NCBI GenBank assembly: GCA_031264645.1
Contig: JAISDR010000245.1
Span: 1-6,355, forward strand
DNA: 6,355 nucleotides
DNA from: Prevotellaceae bacterium
GTDB lineage: Bacteria > Bacteroidota > Bacteroidia > Bacteroidales > UBA932
Direction of reading: 5' to 3'
Shown: positions 1 through 5,420 of the stretch, in pieces
Layout of the letters: each line of letters begins with the position of its first letter
How positions within the stretch are numbered: the stretch's first letter is position 1
Program-made: the position numbers and the translations under genes
The notes under the pieces: generated by a model
Database searches by the model: none
What the model saw: only the letters and a program-made list of their open reading frames with translations
What the model was told of the DNA's origin: nothing

Positions 1-150
1 GAAAAGGGAGTATATTCAATTCTTCCGATAGGTAATTTATATATCCCCGAAAATCTTGACGAAATAAAAAAAGATGTGCAGGGCAGGGAGAAACTGCTGA
101 ATGTGAAAGATGACGATAACCCTGTAATAGTATATTTTGAGTATGAATAA
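1..150 (+). CDS. C-terminal end of an unidentified protein (partial)
   Basis: The first frame is open from the window edge to a TAA at 148-150 and gives the last 49 residues of a protein whose start lies upstream. The piece is acidic and lysine-rich in its middle (residues 20-40 as visible) and ends in an alternating hydrophobic strand, NPVIVYFEYE. That ending, an acidic stretch followed by NPV and a short beta strand, resembles from memory the C-termini of Bacteroidetes 6-bladed beta-propeller lipoproteins. This is only a resemblance over a few residues. No catalytic motif is visible. Reality as coding sequence is likely; the family is a weak guess. Confidence 0.6.
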   Translation, partial: EKGVYSILPIGNLYIPENLDEIKKDVQGREKLLNVKDDDNPVIVYFEYE

Positions 151-202
151 TTAAAAAAATAGAAATAAGGATGGAAGCTATGGTTAATGATTAATGAAAT
201 TT

Positions 203-225
203 TTGCACAAATTCGGTTTGTGTAA
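203..225 (+). terminator. Inverted repeat, possible terminator or operator
   Basis: TTGCACAAA at 203-211 pairs with TTTGTGTAA at 217-225 (9 pairs, one of them G-U) around the loop TTCGG. It lies 52 bases after the stop codon at 150 and is followed by an AT-rich stretch ending in TTTTT at 233-237. It could end transcription of the upstream gene, but the T tract is not directly against the stem. The right arm also contains the TTTG proposed as the -33 element of the next gene, so an operator role is equally possible. Confidence 0.35.
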
Positions 226-244
226 TAAATAATTTTTACCTTTG
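217..244 (+). promoter_or_regulatory. Bacteroidetes-type promoter for the coiled-coil gene
   Basis: TACCTTTG at 237-244 is an exact match to the TAnnTTTG -7 box used by the Bacteroidetes primary sigma factor. TTTG at 217-220 is a candidate -33 element; the gap of 16 bases is slightly shorter than the usual 17-23. Transcription would start near 250, giving a leader of about 15 bases before the ATG at 265, with an A-rich stretch (255-261) and no Shine-Dalgarno sequence. Confidence 0.55.
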
Positions 245-264
245 TATTCTAATTAAAAAAAGAC

Positions 265-879
265 ATGGACATGGAAGTAGAAAAAATAAGCATAATAATA
301 GGTATAATTGCTGTGTTGCTGAGCGGGATATGGTTTTTAATATTGCGATCCAAATCAGCAGGCGCTAAGGACGAGAAACTGGATGCCTTGACAGATGCAG
401 TCAAAAACCTGGATGTTAGATTCGACAAGCTGGACGTCAAAATCGACAAACTGGACGCCAAGATTGACAGAGTACAGATGGAATTGAAAGCAGACATCGA
501 CAAGTTGGAGGCCAAGCTGGACGCCAAGCTGGACGCCAAAATCGACAAAATGGACGACAAGTTGGAGGCCAAGTTGGACGTCAAAATCGACAAAATGGAC
601 GACAAATTGGACACCAAAATCGGCAAGCTGGACGCCAAAATCGACAAAATGGACGACAAACTGGACACCAAAATCGACAAGCTGGACGCAAAAATCGACA
701 AAGTGGACGCCAAGTTGAACGTAAAGATCGACAGGGTGCAAGCAGATTTGAAAAATGAAATATCTTCTGTTAAAGGAGATATTGTGATGAGTTTGCAGCT
801 TGATACTCGAGTTGACACTTTGTATCGATTTTTAGAAAACGATAGACAATTATCAAAAGACAAAGTAAAAGCAGGTTAA
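265..879 (+). CDS. Single-pass membrane protein with long KID-rich coiled coil
   Basis: I do not recognise this 204-residue protein as a named family. Residues 1-7 are acidic, 8-27 form one hydrophobic helix, and R28, K30 and K35 follow it, so the positive-inside rule puts the N-terminus outside and the rest in the cytoplasm. From about residue 39 to 177 almost every core position is Leu, Ile, Val or Met, with Lys and Asp elsewhere and no proline or glycine except G120 and G171. Core spacing is plain 3-4 heptads to residue 74, then mixes 3-4-4 (11-residue) and 3-4 (7-residue) steps. The tripeptide KID occurs eight times. The tail after 177 (Y187, F189) is less regular. The ATG at 265 fits the promoter just upstream; a second ATG at 271 is possible. 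It has its own promoter and stands 69 bases before the next gene, so it may be a separate unit. A scaffold, tether or spacer role is inference; low-complexity sequence makes homology searches misleading. Confidence 0.8.
   Translation: MDMEVEKISIIIGIIAVLLSGIWFLILRSKSAGAKDEKLDALTDAVKNLDVRFDKLDVKIDKLDAKIDRVQMELKADIDKLEAKLDAKLDAKIDKMDDKLEAKLDVKIDKMDDKLDTKIGKLDAKIDKMDDKLDTKIDKLDAKIDKVDAKLNVKIDRVQADLKNEISSVKGDIVMSLQLDTRVDTLYRFLENDRQLSKDKVKAG
574..735 (+). repeat. Three 54-bp in-frame tandem repeats (18-residue units)
   Basis: Units at 574-627, 628-681 and 682-735 encode LDVKIDKMDDKLDTKIGK, LDAKIDKMDDKLDTKIDK and LDAKIDKVDAKLNVKIDR. Each is a 7-residue plus an 11-residue coiled-coil step. A shorter 15-residue relative, LDAKIDKMDDKLEAK, lies just before at 529-573. 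The first two units are nearly identical in DNA as well as protein, and the third has diverged, which suggests growth by tandem duplication. Gain or loss of one unit would keep both the reading frame and the coil register. Confidence 0.85.
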
Positions 880-948
880 CAGCAAACGGAAAATGTCCGG
901 GATATAAAAGAAAAACAGTTGAATTTAATAATTTATAATTGTAAACGT

Positions 949-2319
949 ATGAGTACACGCAGAAATTTTTTGAAACAGGCATTATCGGCCGGAGCAGGCA
1001 TAGTTGTGCTGCCGACCATTGTTCCGTCGTCGGTTTTTGGAGCCGGCGCGCCCTCGAACCGCATTAATATCGGTGCAATCGGTGTGGGACGCATTTCGCG
1101 GGAGCATGACATGCCGGGCGTCCTGAAATATGACGACGTCCGCATCATTGCCGCAGCCGATGTAGACGCGCGCCGCCTCGCCGACGCAAAGACGTATGTC
1201 GAAAACTATTATTCCCGGAAACTGGAGAAACCCTACACCGGATTCACCACGTACGATAACTATGCCGACCTGCTGGCAAACAGGGATATCGACGCCGTGC
1301 TGATCAGCACTCCCGACCACTGGCATGCAAAACAGGCTATCGACGCCGTACGTGCGGGAAAAGACGTTTACCTGCAAAAACCGACTTCGCTGACAATTGC
1401 CGAAGGCCGACGGATGAGCGACGCCGTCAATGCAAGCGGACGAATCCTGCAGATAGGCAGTCAGCAGCGCTCGATGGAGCAGTTCCGCGTTGCCTGCGAA
1501 CTGGTGCGCAACGGGCGTATCGGACAGTTGAAAAACATAGAGATACGGCTCCCCGGCGACCCCTTTGGAGGCAAAACCGAAGAAATGCCCGTGCCCGAAG
1601 GATTCAATTACGACGCATGGCTGGGACAGACGCCATACGTGTACTATACCGTCGACCGCGTGCATCCGCAGCAGGGATACGGCCGTCCGGGATGGCTGCG
1701 CTGCGAGCAGTTCGGCGCAGGAATGATAACCGGATGGGGCGTTCATCATTTTGACATCGCACACTGGGCAATGGACAGGGAATATTCGGGACCGGTGGAA
1801 ATATCGGGCAAAGCGGACTTTCCCAAGCCCGGATCGGGACTGTGGGATGTGCACGGAAATTACGAAACCCGGATGGTATACGACAACGGAGTAACGGTAA
1901 CGGGCGTTACCGACAGTCGCGAAAAGCCCAACGGCGTGATGTTTACCGGCAGCGAAGGCTGGATATTCGTCAGTCGCGGCTCATATTCCGCTTCGGCAAA
2001 CGAGCCGATCAGTACCAAATCGCAGGCGCTACAGGCTTCGGACGTCAAAATACTGTCGCCACTGACGGAGAATGATCCGGTGCGCCTGTACAGGAGTTCC
2101 GACCATCACGGCAACTGGCTGGAAAGTGTGCGTACCCGCCGTCTCAACATCACGCCGGCAGAAGTAGCGCATCGTTCGTGTTCGGTCTGCCTGCTGCAGC
2201 ACATAGCAATGAAACTCAACAGGACGCTCTACTGGGATCCGGTCGCTGAACGTTTTAAAAACGACGACGAAGCCAATTCCATGATTTCCCGTCCGCAAAG
2301 GCCTCCGTATAATTTTTAG
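949..2319 (+). CDS. Tat-exported Gfo/Idh/MocA family oxidoreductase
   Basis: This 456-residue protein belongs to the NAD(P)-dependent Gfo/Idh/MocA sugar and inositol dehydrogenase family. The N-terminus TRRNFLK (residues 3-9) is an exact twin-arginine motif, followed by a hydrophobic stretch (about 11-31) and a likely cleavage near AGA-P (32-35), so it is folded with cofactor in the cytoplasm and exported. The Rossmann fold begins at about 39, with the dinucleotide loop GVGRIS at 45-50. TPDHWHA at 121-127 and QKP at 143-145 occupy the usual catalytic-side positions; many family members have EKP there. GWGVHHFDIAHW at 262-273 carries the conserved histidine and aspartate of the substrate domain. 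Length is normal for secreted members. I chose ATG 949 because the Tat motif starts there; a TTG at 919 would add ten residues before it. It is followed after 15 bases by a DUF6807 gene, suggesting joint action on a sugar derivative in the periplasm. The exact substrate cannot be read from sequence. Confidence 0.93.
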   Translation: MSTRRNFLKQALSAGAGIVVLPTIVPSSVFGAGAPSNRINIGAIGVGRISREHDMPGVLKYDDVRIIAAADVDARRLADAKTYVENYYSRKLEKPYTGFTTYDNYADLLANRDIDAVLISTPDHWHAKQAIDAVRAGKDVYLQKPTSLTIAEGRRMSDAVNASGRILQIGSQQRSMEQFRVACELVRNGRIGQLKNIEIRLPGDPFGGKTEEMPVPEGFNYDAWLGQTPYVYYTVDRVHPQQGYGRPGWLRCEQFGAGMITGWGVHHFDIAHWAMDREYSGPVEISGKADFPKPGSGLWDVHGNYETRMVYDNGVTVTGVTDSREKPNGVMFTGSEGWIFVSRGSYSASANEPISTKSQALQASDVKILSPLTENDPVRLYRSSDHHGNWLESVRTRRLNITPAEVAHRSCSVCLLQHIAMKLNRTLYWDPVAERFKNDDEANSMISRPQRPPYNF

Positions 2320-2334
2320 ACAGTTTTTGCAGTT

Positions 2335-3231
2335 ATGAGAAATATCTTTTTTATCGCGGCCCTGCTTTTCACAGCGCCGGCATACAGTCAGGAAACCAAA
2401 GTTTCCGCCGTTCGCACAGGCGAGCGCATCGACATTACCGTCGGTAATACCTTCTTTACAAGCTACCGCTTTCATTCCGACGAAAAATATCCGTTCTTTT
2501 TCCCCGTAAACGGACCTGTTTCGGGTTCGGGACTGACGTCAATGCGGAATGCGGAGTGGCCGCATCATTCTTCGCTGTTTTTTGGCTGCGATCTGGTCAA
2601 CGGCGGCAATTACTGGCAGGAAGGCCTCGAACGCGGGCGCATTGTCTCCCTCGGCGCACGCATTGTCGAGACCGGAGGTGGCCGCGCAGTCATCGAGGAC
2701 GAGTGCATCTGGAAACGTCCCGACGCGGAAGCGCCCATAATCGACCGCCGGAAAATCACCATTTCCTCGCCCTCGAAAAACCTGTTCCAGCTGGATTTTG
2801 ACATTGAGATGGAAATGCTGATGGATGTGACAATCCTGAAAACCAATCATTCGCTTTTCAGCGTCCGTGTCGAACCTGACCTTTCGGTGAAACAGGGCGG
2901 CACAATGATCAACGCCGAAGGCGGACAGGGTGAAAAGGAAACATTCGGAAAAGCTTCGCCGTGGATGGACTGCTACGGAACACGGAAAACGGGAGTCGAA
3001 GGAATAGCTATCCTGCAACATCCTTCGAACAGGTGGTTTCCCTCGCCATGGTTCACCCGCGACTACGGATTTCTGTCGCCCACTCCAATGTTCTGGCCGC
3101 AGGACGGCAAGGCAACGACGCTGAAAAAGGGCGAGAAGGTGAAACTGCGCTATCGCGTGCTGGCTCACGGCGGCGATACCCGGCAGGCTGGCATCGACCG
3201 GCTGTACGAAGTATATACCAATGAACAATAA
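2335..3231 (+). CDS. Secreted DUF6807 (PmoA-like) family protein
   Basis: This 298-residue protein starts with a Sec signal peptide (residues 1-18, likely cut between AYS and QE), so it should be periplasmic. The motifs match the family annotated as DUF6807 or 'PmoA family': KYPFFFPVNGP at 51-61, SGSGLTS at 63-69, WPHHSSLFFG at 75-84 with paired histidines H77 and H78, GGTMINAEGG at 188-197, SPWMDCYG at 208-215, and the C-terminal SPWFTRDYGF (238-247). Despite the label, nothing suggests a methane monooxygenase subunit; the name is historical and the activity is unknown to me. These genes are often found beside Gfo/Idh/MocA dehydrogenases, as here, with 15 bases between them, which fits a role in carbohydrate catabolism. 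The predicted fold is mostly beta strand, with residues 21-37 and 130-190 rich in alternating hydrophobics. Start ATG 2335 is fixed by the signal peptide. Family call is confident; function is not. Confidence 0.85.
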   Translation: MRNIFFIAALLFTAPAYSQETKVSAVRTGERIDITVGNTFFTSYRFHSDEKYPFFFPVNGPVSGSGLTSMRNAEWPHHSSLFFGCDLVNGGNYWQEGLERGRIVSLGARIVETGGGRAVIEDECIWKRPDAEAPIIDRRKITISSPSKNLFQLDFDIEMEMLMDVTILKTNHSLFSVRVEPDLSVKQGGTMINAEGGQGEKETFGKASPWMDCYGTRKTGVEGIAILQHPSNRWFPSPWFTRDYGFLSPTPMFWPQDGKATTLKKGEKVKLRYRVLAHGGDTRQAGIDRLYEVYTNEQ

Positions 3232-3246
3232 GAATTAATAATTAAA

Positions 3247-4596
3247 ATGATAGTAATGAAATTTGGAGGCACGTCGGTAGGCTCTCCTGAAAGAATCAAG
3301 TCGGTTGTAAATTTGGTAAATGACGGCAAACCCAAAATAGTGGTACTGTCCGCGATGTCGGGAACGACAAACTCTCTTGTAAAAATATCCGAGCTGTTTT
3401 ATGCCGGAAATAATAAAGAAGCTATTGCTGAAATTGATCAACTGGAAGACAAATACAAAACGGTAATAAACGAGCTTTACAGTACTGAAGAAAACAGGAA
3501 GAGGGCAAGCGAATTCATCACGAGACATTTCAATTCGTTACGCAATTTTTCCAAATCTCCGTTTACTTACATTGACGAATGTACAGTACTGGCGCAGGGA
3601 GAATTGTTCTCTACTACTCTGACCTGGTTATACTGTGAAGAACTGGGAATTGATTCGGTACTTTTGCCCGCTCTGAACTTTATGCGCATCGACAGGAACG
3701 GCGAGCCTGACAGTTATTACATAAGGGAACAGATTGGCAGGGAACTGAAACTCTATCCGGATGTAAAGCTGTTTATCACGCAGGGCTTTATATGCAAGGG
3801 CGCCAACGGGGAAATCAGCAATCTGAAACGCGGGGGAAGCGACTATTCCGCTTCTCTTATCGGCAATGCAATCGACGCCGATGAAATCCAGATATGGACG
3901 GATATAGACGGATTTCACAACAACGACCCGCGTTATGTGAAAGATACAAAAGCTATCCGCGAATTATCCTTTTCCGAAGCGGCGGAACTTGCATATTTCG
4001 GTGCAAAAATACTGCATCCCGCGAGTGTCTGGCCTGCTCAGGAAGCGGATATTCCCCTTCTTCTGAAAAATACAATGGAGCCTGAAGCTCCGGGAACAAT
4101 AATCTCGTCAAAAACAGTGACTGAAGGCATTAAAGCAATCGCCGCCAAGGACAACATCACTGCGATAAAGATAAAGTCGGGACGAATGTTAATGGCATAC
4201 GGATTCCTGCGCAAGGTATTCGAAGTGTTTGAGAACTACCAGACCCCTATCGACATGATAACGACTTCCGAAATAGCCGTATCGCTCACGATAGACAATA
4301 CCGTGCATCTGGACAAAATTATCAGGGAACTCCAACTGTACGGCAACGTGGGGGTCGACAGGAAGATGACCATAATATGCATCGTCGGAAACAACATAAT
4401 GCACAGCAAGGATTCCATTTCGAAGGTGTTCAAGGCGCTGAAAGACGTGCCGGTACGCATGGTATCCTATGGCGGAAGCCGCCACAATATCAGTATCCTT
4501 ACCGACAGCGAGCATAAGCTGGAAGCGCTTAATCAGTTGAATAAATATCTGTTTACGGACAGAGGTAACCGTCATAACCGTCCCCGTCGCAACTGA
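3247..4596 (+). CDS. lysC: Aspartate kinase, monofunctional, lysine-sensitive (AK III) type
   Basis: It phosphorylates L-aspartate with ATP to 4-phospho-L-aspartate, the first step toward lysine/diaminopimelate, threonine and methionine, in the cytoplasm. The 449 residues match the usual length of single-function AK III enzymes, with no homoserine dehydrogenase domain. Kinase motifs in order: KFGGTSVG at 5-12, VVLSAMSGTTNSL at 32-44, GELFS at 118-122, RGGSDYSAS at 195-203, TDIDGFHNNDPR at 218-229 and FGAKILHPAS at 251-260. Two ACT domains follow, about 303-370 and 373-437. In the first, MLMAYGFL (314-321) and MITTSEIAVSLTID (337-350) correspond to the lysine-binding region of E. coli LysC, so feedback inhibition by lysine is likely. 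The tail after 438 is unusually basic (five Arg plus His). A stop at 3229-3231 lies in frame upstream, so ATG 3247 is the first start; ATG 3256 is an alternative. Spacing is 15 bases after the DUF6807 gene and 2 bases before the next gene. Confidence 0.95.
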   Translation: MIVMKFGGTSVGSPERIKSVVNLVNDGKPKIVVLSAMSGTTNSLVKISELFYAGNNKEAIAEIDQLEDKYKTVINELYSTEENRKRASEFITRHFNSLRNFSKSPFTYIDECTVLAQGELFSTTLTWLYCEELGIDSVLLPALNFMRIDRNGEPDSYYIREQIGRELKLYPDVKLFITQGFICKGANGEISNLKRGGSDYSASLIGNAIDADEIQIWTDIDGFHNNDPRYVKDTKAIRELSFSEAAELAYFGAKILHPASVWPAQEADIPLLLKNTMEPEAPGTIISSKTVTEGIKAIAAKDNITAIKIKSGRMLMAYGFLRKVFEVFENYQTPIDMITTSEIAVSLTIDNTVHLDKIIRELQLYGNVGVDRKMTIICIVGNNIMHSKDSISKVFKALKDVPVRMVSYGGSRHNISILTDSEHKLEALNQLNKYLFTDRGNRHNRPRRN

Positions 4597-4598
4597 AT

Positions 4599-5111
4599 AT
4601 GCTGATAGCTAAGAATAAACGGAAGGAAAACATTGCCGAATATGTCCTGTACCTGTGGCAGATAGAAGATTTGCTGCGCGCCTTGAACTTCGACAGGGAT
4701 TTGATTTATAAAACGCTGGTAGAGCCGGTAAATGTATCCGAAGAAAAAAAGCAGGAAATCCTGTACTGGTACCTTGGAATCATAGACCTTTTGAAAGAAG
4801 AAAAAAAAGAAAACATTGGACACAATTATCATTCGCTGCACGTTATCGGCGAATTGAACGGCTTGCACTTATCCCTTCTGGAAAAGGATTCCAAATACAG
4901 TTCGCTGTTTGACGCCGCACGGGAAGATATTCGGCTTTTCAGAGAAAAATCGGAAAAGGAAGCTCCTGATGTTGAAATCGCTTTCGACGCCCTGTATGCC
5001 AAACTATTATTCAAAATGAAGCATGAACAAATATCCGACGAAACTTCGGCGGCTTTCGACAGAATTACATCCATGATAGCGTATTTGAGCGCTAAATTTC
5101 ACGAGATTTAG
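4599..5111 (+). CDS. DUF4924 family protein
   Basis: This 170-residue soluble protein matches DUF4924, a family of unknown function that I know from Bacteroidetes. The recognisable core is KRKENIAEYVLYLWQIEDL (7-25), YWYLGIIDLLKEE (56-68), GHNYHSLHVIGELNGLHLSL (74-93), EIAFDALYAKLLFKMKHEQIS (near 125-145) and a final helix ITSMIAYLSAKF (156-167). It appears all-helical, with no signal peptide, membrane segment or obvious catalytic motif. Its ATG comes two bases after the lysC stop, so translation is probably coupled and the two proteins made together. Whether it acts on the aspartate pathway is inference from position only. Eight consecutive A bases at 4801-4808 are intact in frame. Family call is from memory of conserved blocks; no function can be assigned. 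Confidence 0.82.
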   Translation: MLIAKNKRKENIAEYVLYLWQIEDLLRALNFDRDLIYKTLVEPVNVSEEKKQEILYWYLGIIDLLKEEKKENIGHNYHSLHVIGELNGLHLSLLEKDSKYSSLFDAAREDIRLFREKSEKEAPDVEIAFDALYAKLLFKMKHEQISDETSAAFDRITSMIAYLSAKFHEI

Positions 5112-5248
5112 GGAAGGAAAACTAATTATTATATTCAATAAAATTCGCATATACGAGAGGTTGTTTTGTTAAGAAAATTAGGTAGAAATGAGATTTTTGG
5201 ACGAGCATAAGATACGGTTCTATCAATAACATACACCGCCGGAACTTT

Positions 5249-5271
5249 GATTTGCGTGAATCCCGCAAATC
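5249..5271. repeat. Perfect 8-bp inverted repeat with 7-base loop
   Basis: GATTTGCG at 5249-5256 and CGCAAATC at 5264-5271 are exact reverse complements around TGAATCC. Neither side has a T tract in the correct place for a Rho-independent terminator (the + strand side continues GAAAAACAT). It could be a protein-binding operator or an RNA structure; the sequence alone does not decide. Confidence 0.6.
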
Positions 5272-5329
5272 GAAAAACATTCCATAAATTGTTAATTATT
5301 GATTACAAACGCTGCAAACGGTAAGGGCG

Positions 5330-5337
5330 CAAATGTA
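5330..5337 (-). promoter_or_regulatory. Minus-strand -7-like box TACATTTG
   Basis: Read on the minus strand, 5337 to 5330 is TACATTTG, an exact match to TAnnTTTG, followed by GCGCC as is common after such boxes. No CAA (minus-strand TTG) is found at the expected distance upstream (5338-5365). A transcript from here would run leftward through the 5249-5271 hairpin and then antisense to the DUF4924 gene. No gene awaits it within the intergenic region. Confidence 0.25.
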
Positions 5338-5377
5338 ATGAAAATGTTTTCTTTTCTTCATTATCCTGTTATTTGGA

Positions 5378-5395
5378 AGGAGCATCTTTGCTCCT
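5378..5395 (+). terminator. 7-bp hairpin before the glycosyltransferase gene
   Basis: AGGAGCA at 5378-5384 and TGCTCCT at 5389-5395 pair perfectly around TCTT, followed by GAATTTATTTAAAAG. The tail is T-rich but broken, so it is a weak candidate for the terminator of the upstream run. It ends only 25 bases before the ATG at 5421, so it could instead be a leader structure affecting translation of that gene. Confidence 0.4.
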
Positions 5396-5420
5396 GAATT
5401 TATTTAAAAGATAAAAAGGT

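Larger units (their letters stand above)
5112..5420. other. 309-bp intergenic region with hairpins, no gene seen
   Basis: This AT-rich stretch has stops in all forward frames and no ORF that resembles a protein. It separates the four-gene run from the glycosyltransferase gene. It holds two perfect inverted repeats (5249-5271 and 5378-5395), a direct repeat CAAACG...CAAACG at 5306-5320, a minus-strand TAnnTTTG box (5330-5337), and a pyrimidine-rich run at 5347-5360. No good promoter for the downstream gene is visible: the closest -7 matches, GAACTTTG at 5242-5249 and CATCTTTG at 5383-5390, each miss one base and lack a -33 partner. No tRNA or known riboswitch was recognised. Confidence 0.6.

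Noticed and set aside
249..863. A 204-residue minus-strand ORF, and a second at 355-741, opposite the coiled-coil gene
   Set aside because: They stay open because the repeated Lys/Asp/Leu codons contain no antisense stops. Their translations are Ser/Leu or Val/Phe/Asp low-complexity mirrors of the repeat, while the + frame has a promoter, membrane helix and coherent coil pattern.
887..899. CGGA/TCCG hairpin after the coiled-coil gene as a terminator
   Set aside because: Only four pairs and no T tract after it; too weak to call.
934..941. TATAATTG as a -7 box for the oxidoreductase gene
   Set aside because: It misses one base of TAnnTTTG, the nearest TTG (919-921) is only 12 bases upstream, and it would give a nearly leaderless start.
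919..948. TTG start adding ten residues to the oxidoreductase
   Set aside because: The twin-arginine motif begins three residues after ATG 949, the usual position; the extension adds unrelated residues before it.
982..1854. A 290-residue minus-strand ORF inside the oxidoreductase gene
   Set aside because: It is opposite a clear conserved enzyme in GC-rich codons, shows no recognisable motif, and is best seen as a shadow.
2539..3228. A 229-residue minus-strand ORF inside the DUF6807 gene
   Set aside because: It has no domain-like features and the + strand frame carries a signal peptide and family motifs.
4801..4808. Run of eight A bases in DUF4924 as a programmed frameshift site
   Set aside because: The reading frame continues intact with family-like sequence on both sides, and no alternative frame gives a plausible product.
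5223..5285. Small minus-strand ORF of about 20 codons in the intergenic region
   Set aside because: It is short, has no start signal or homology that I recognise, and is expected by chance.
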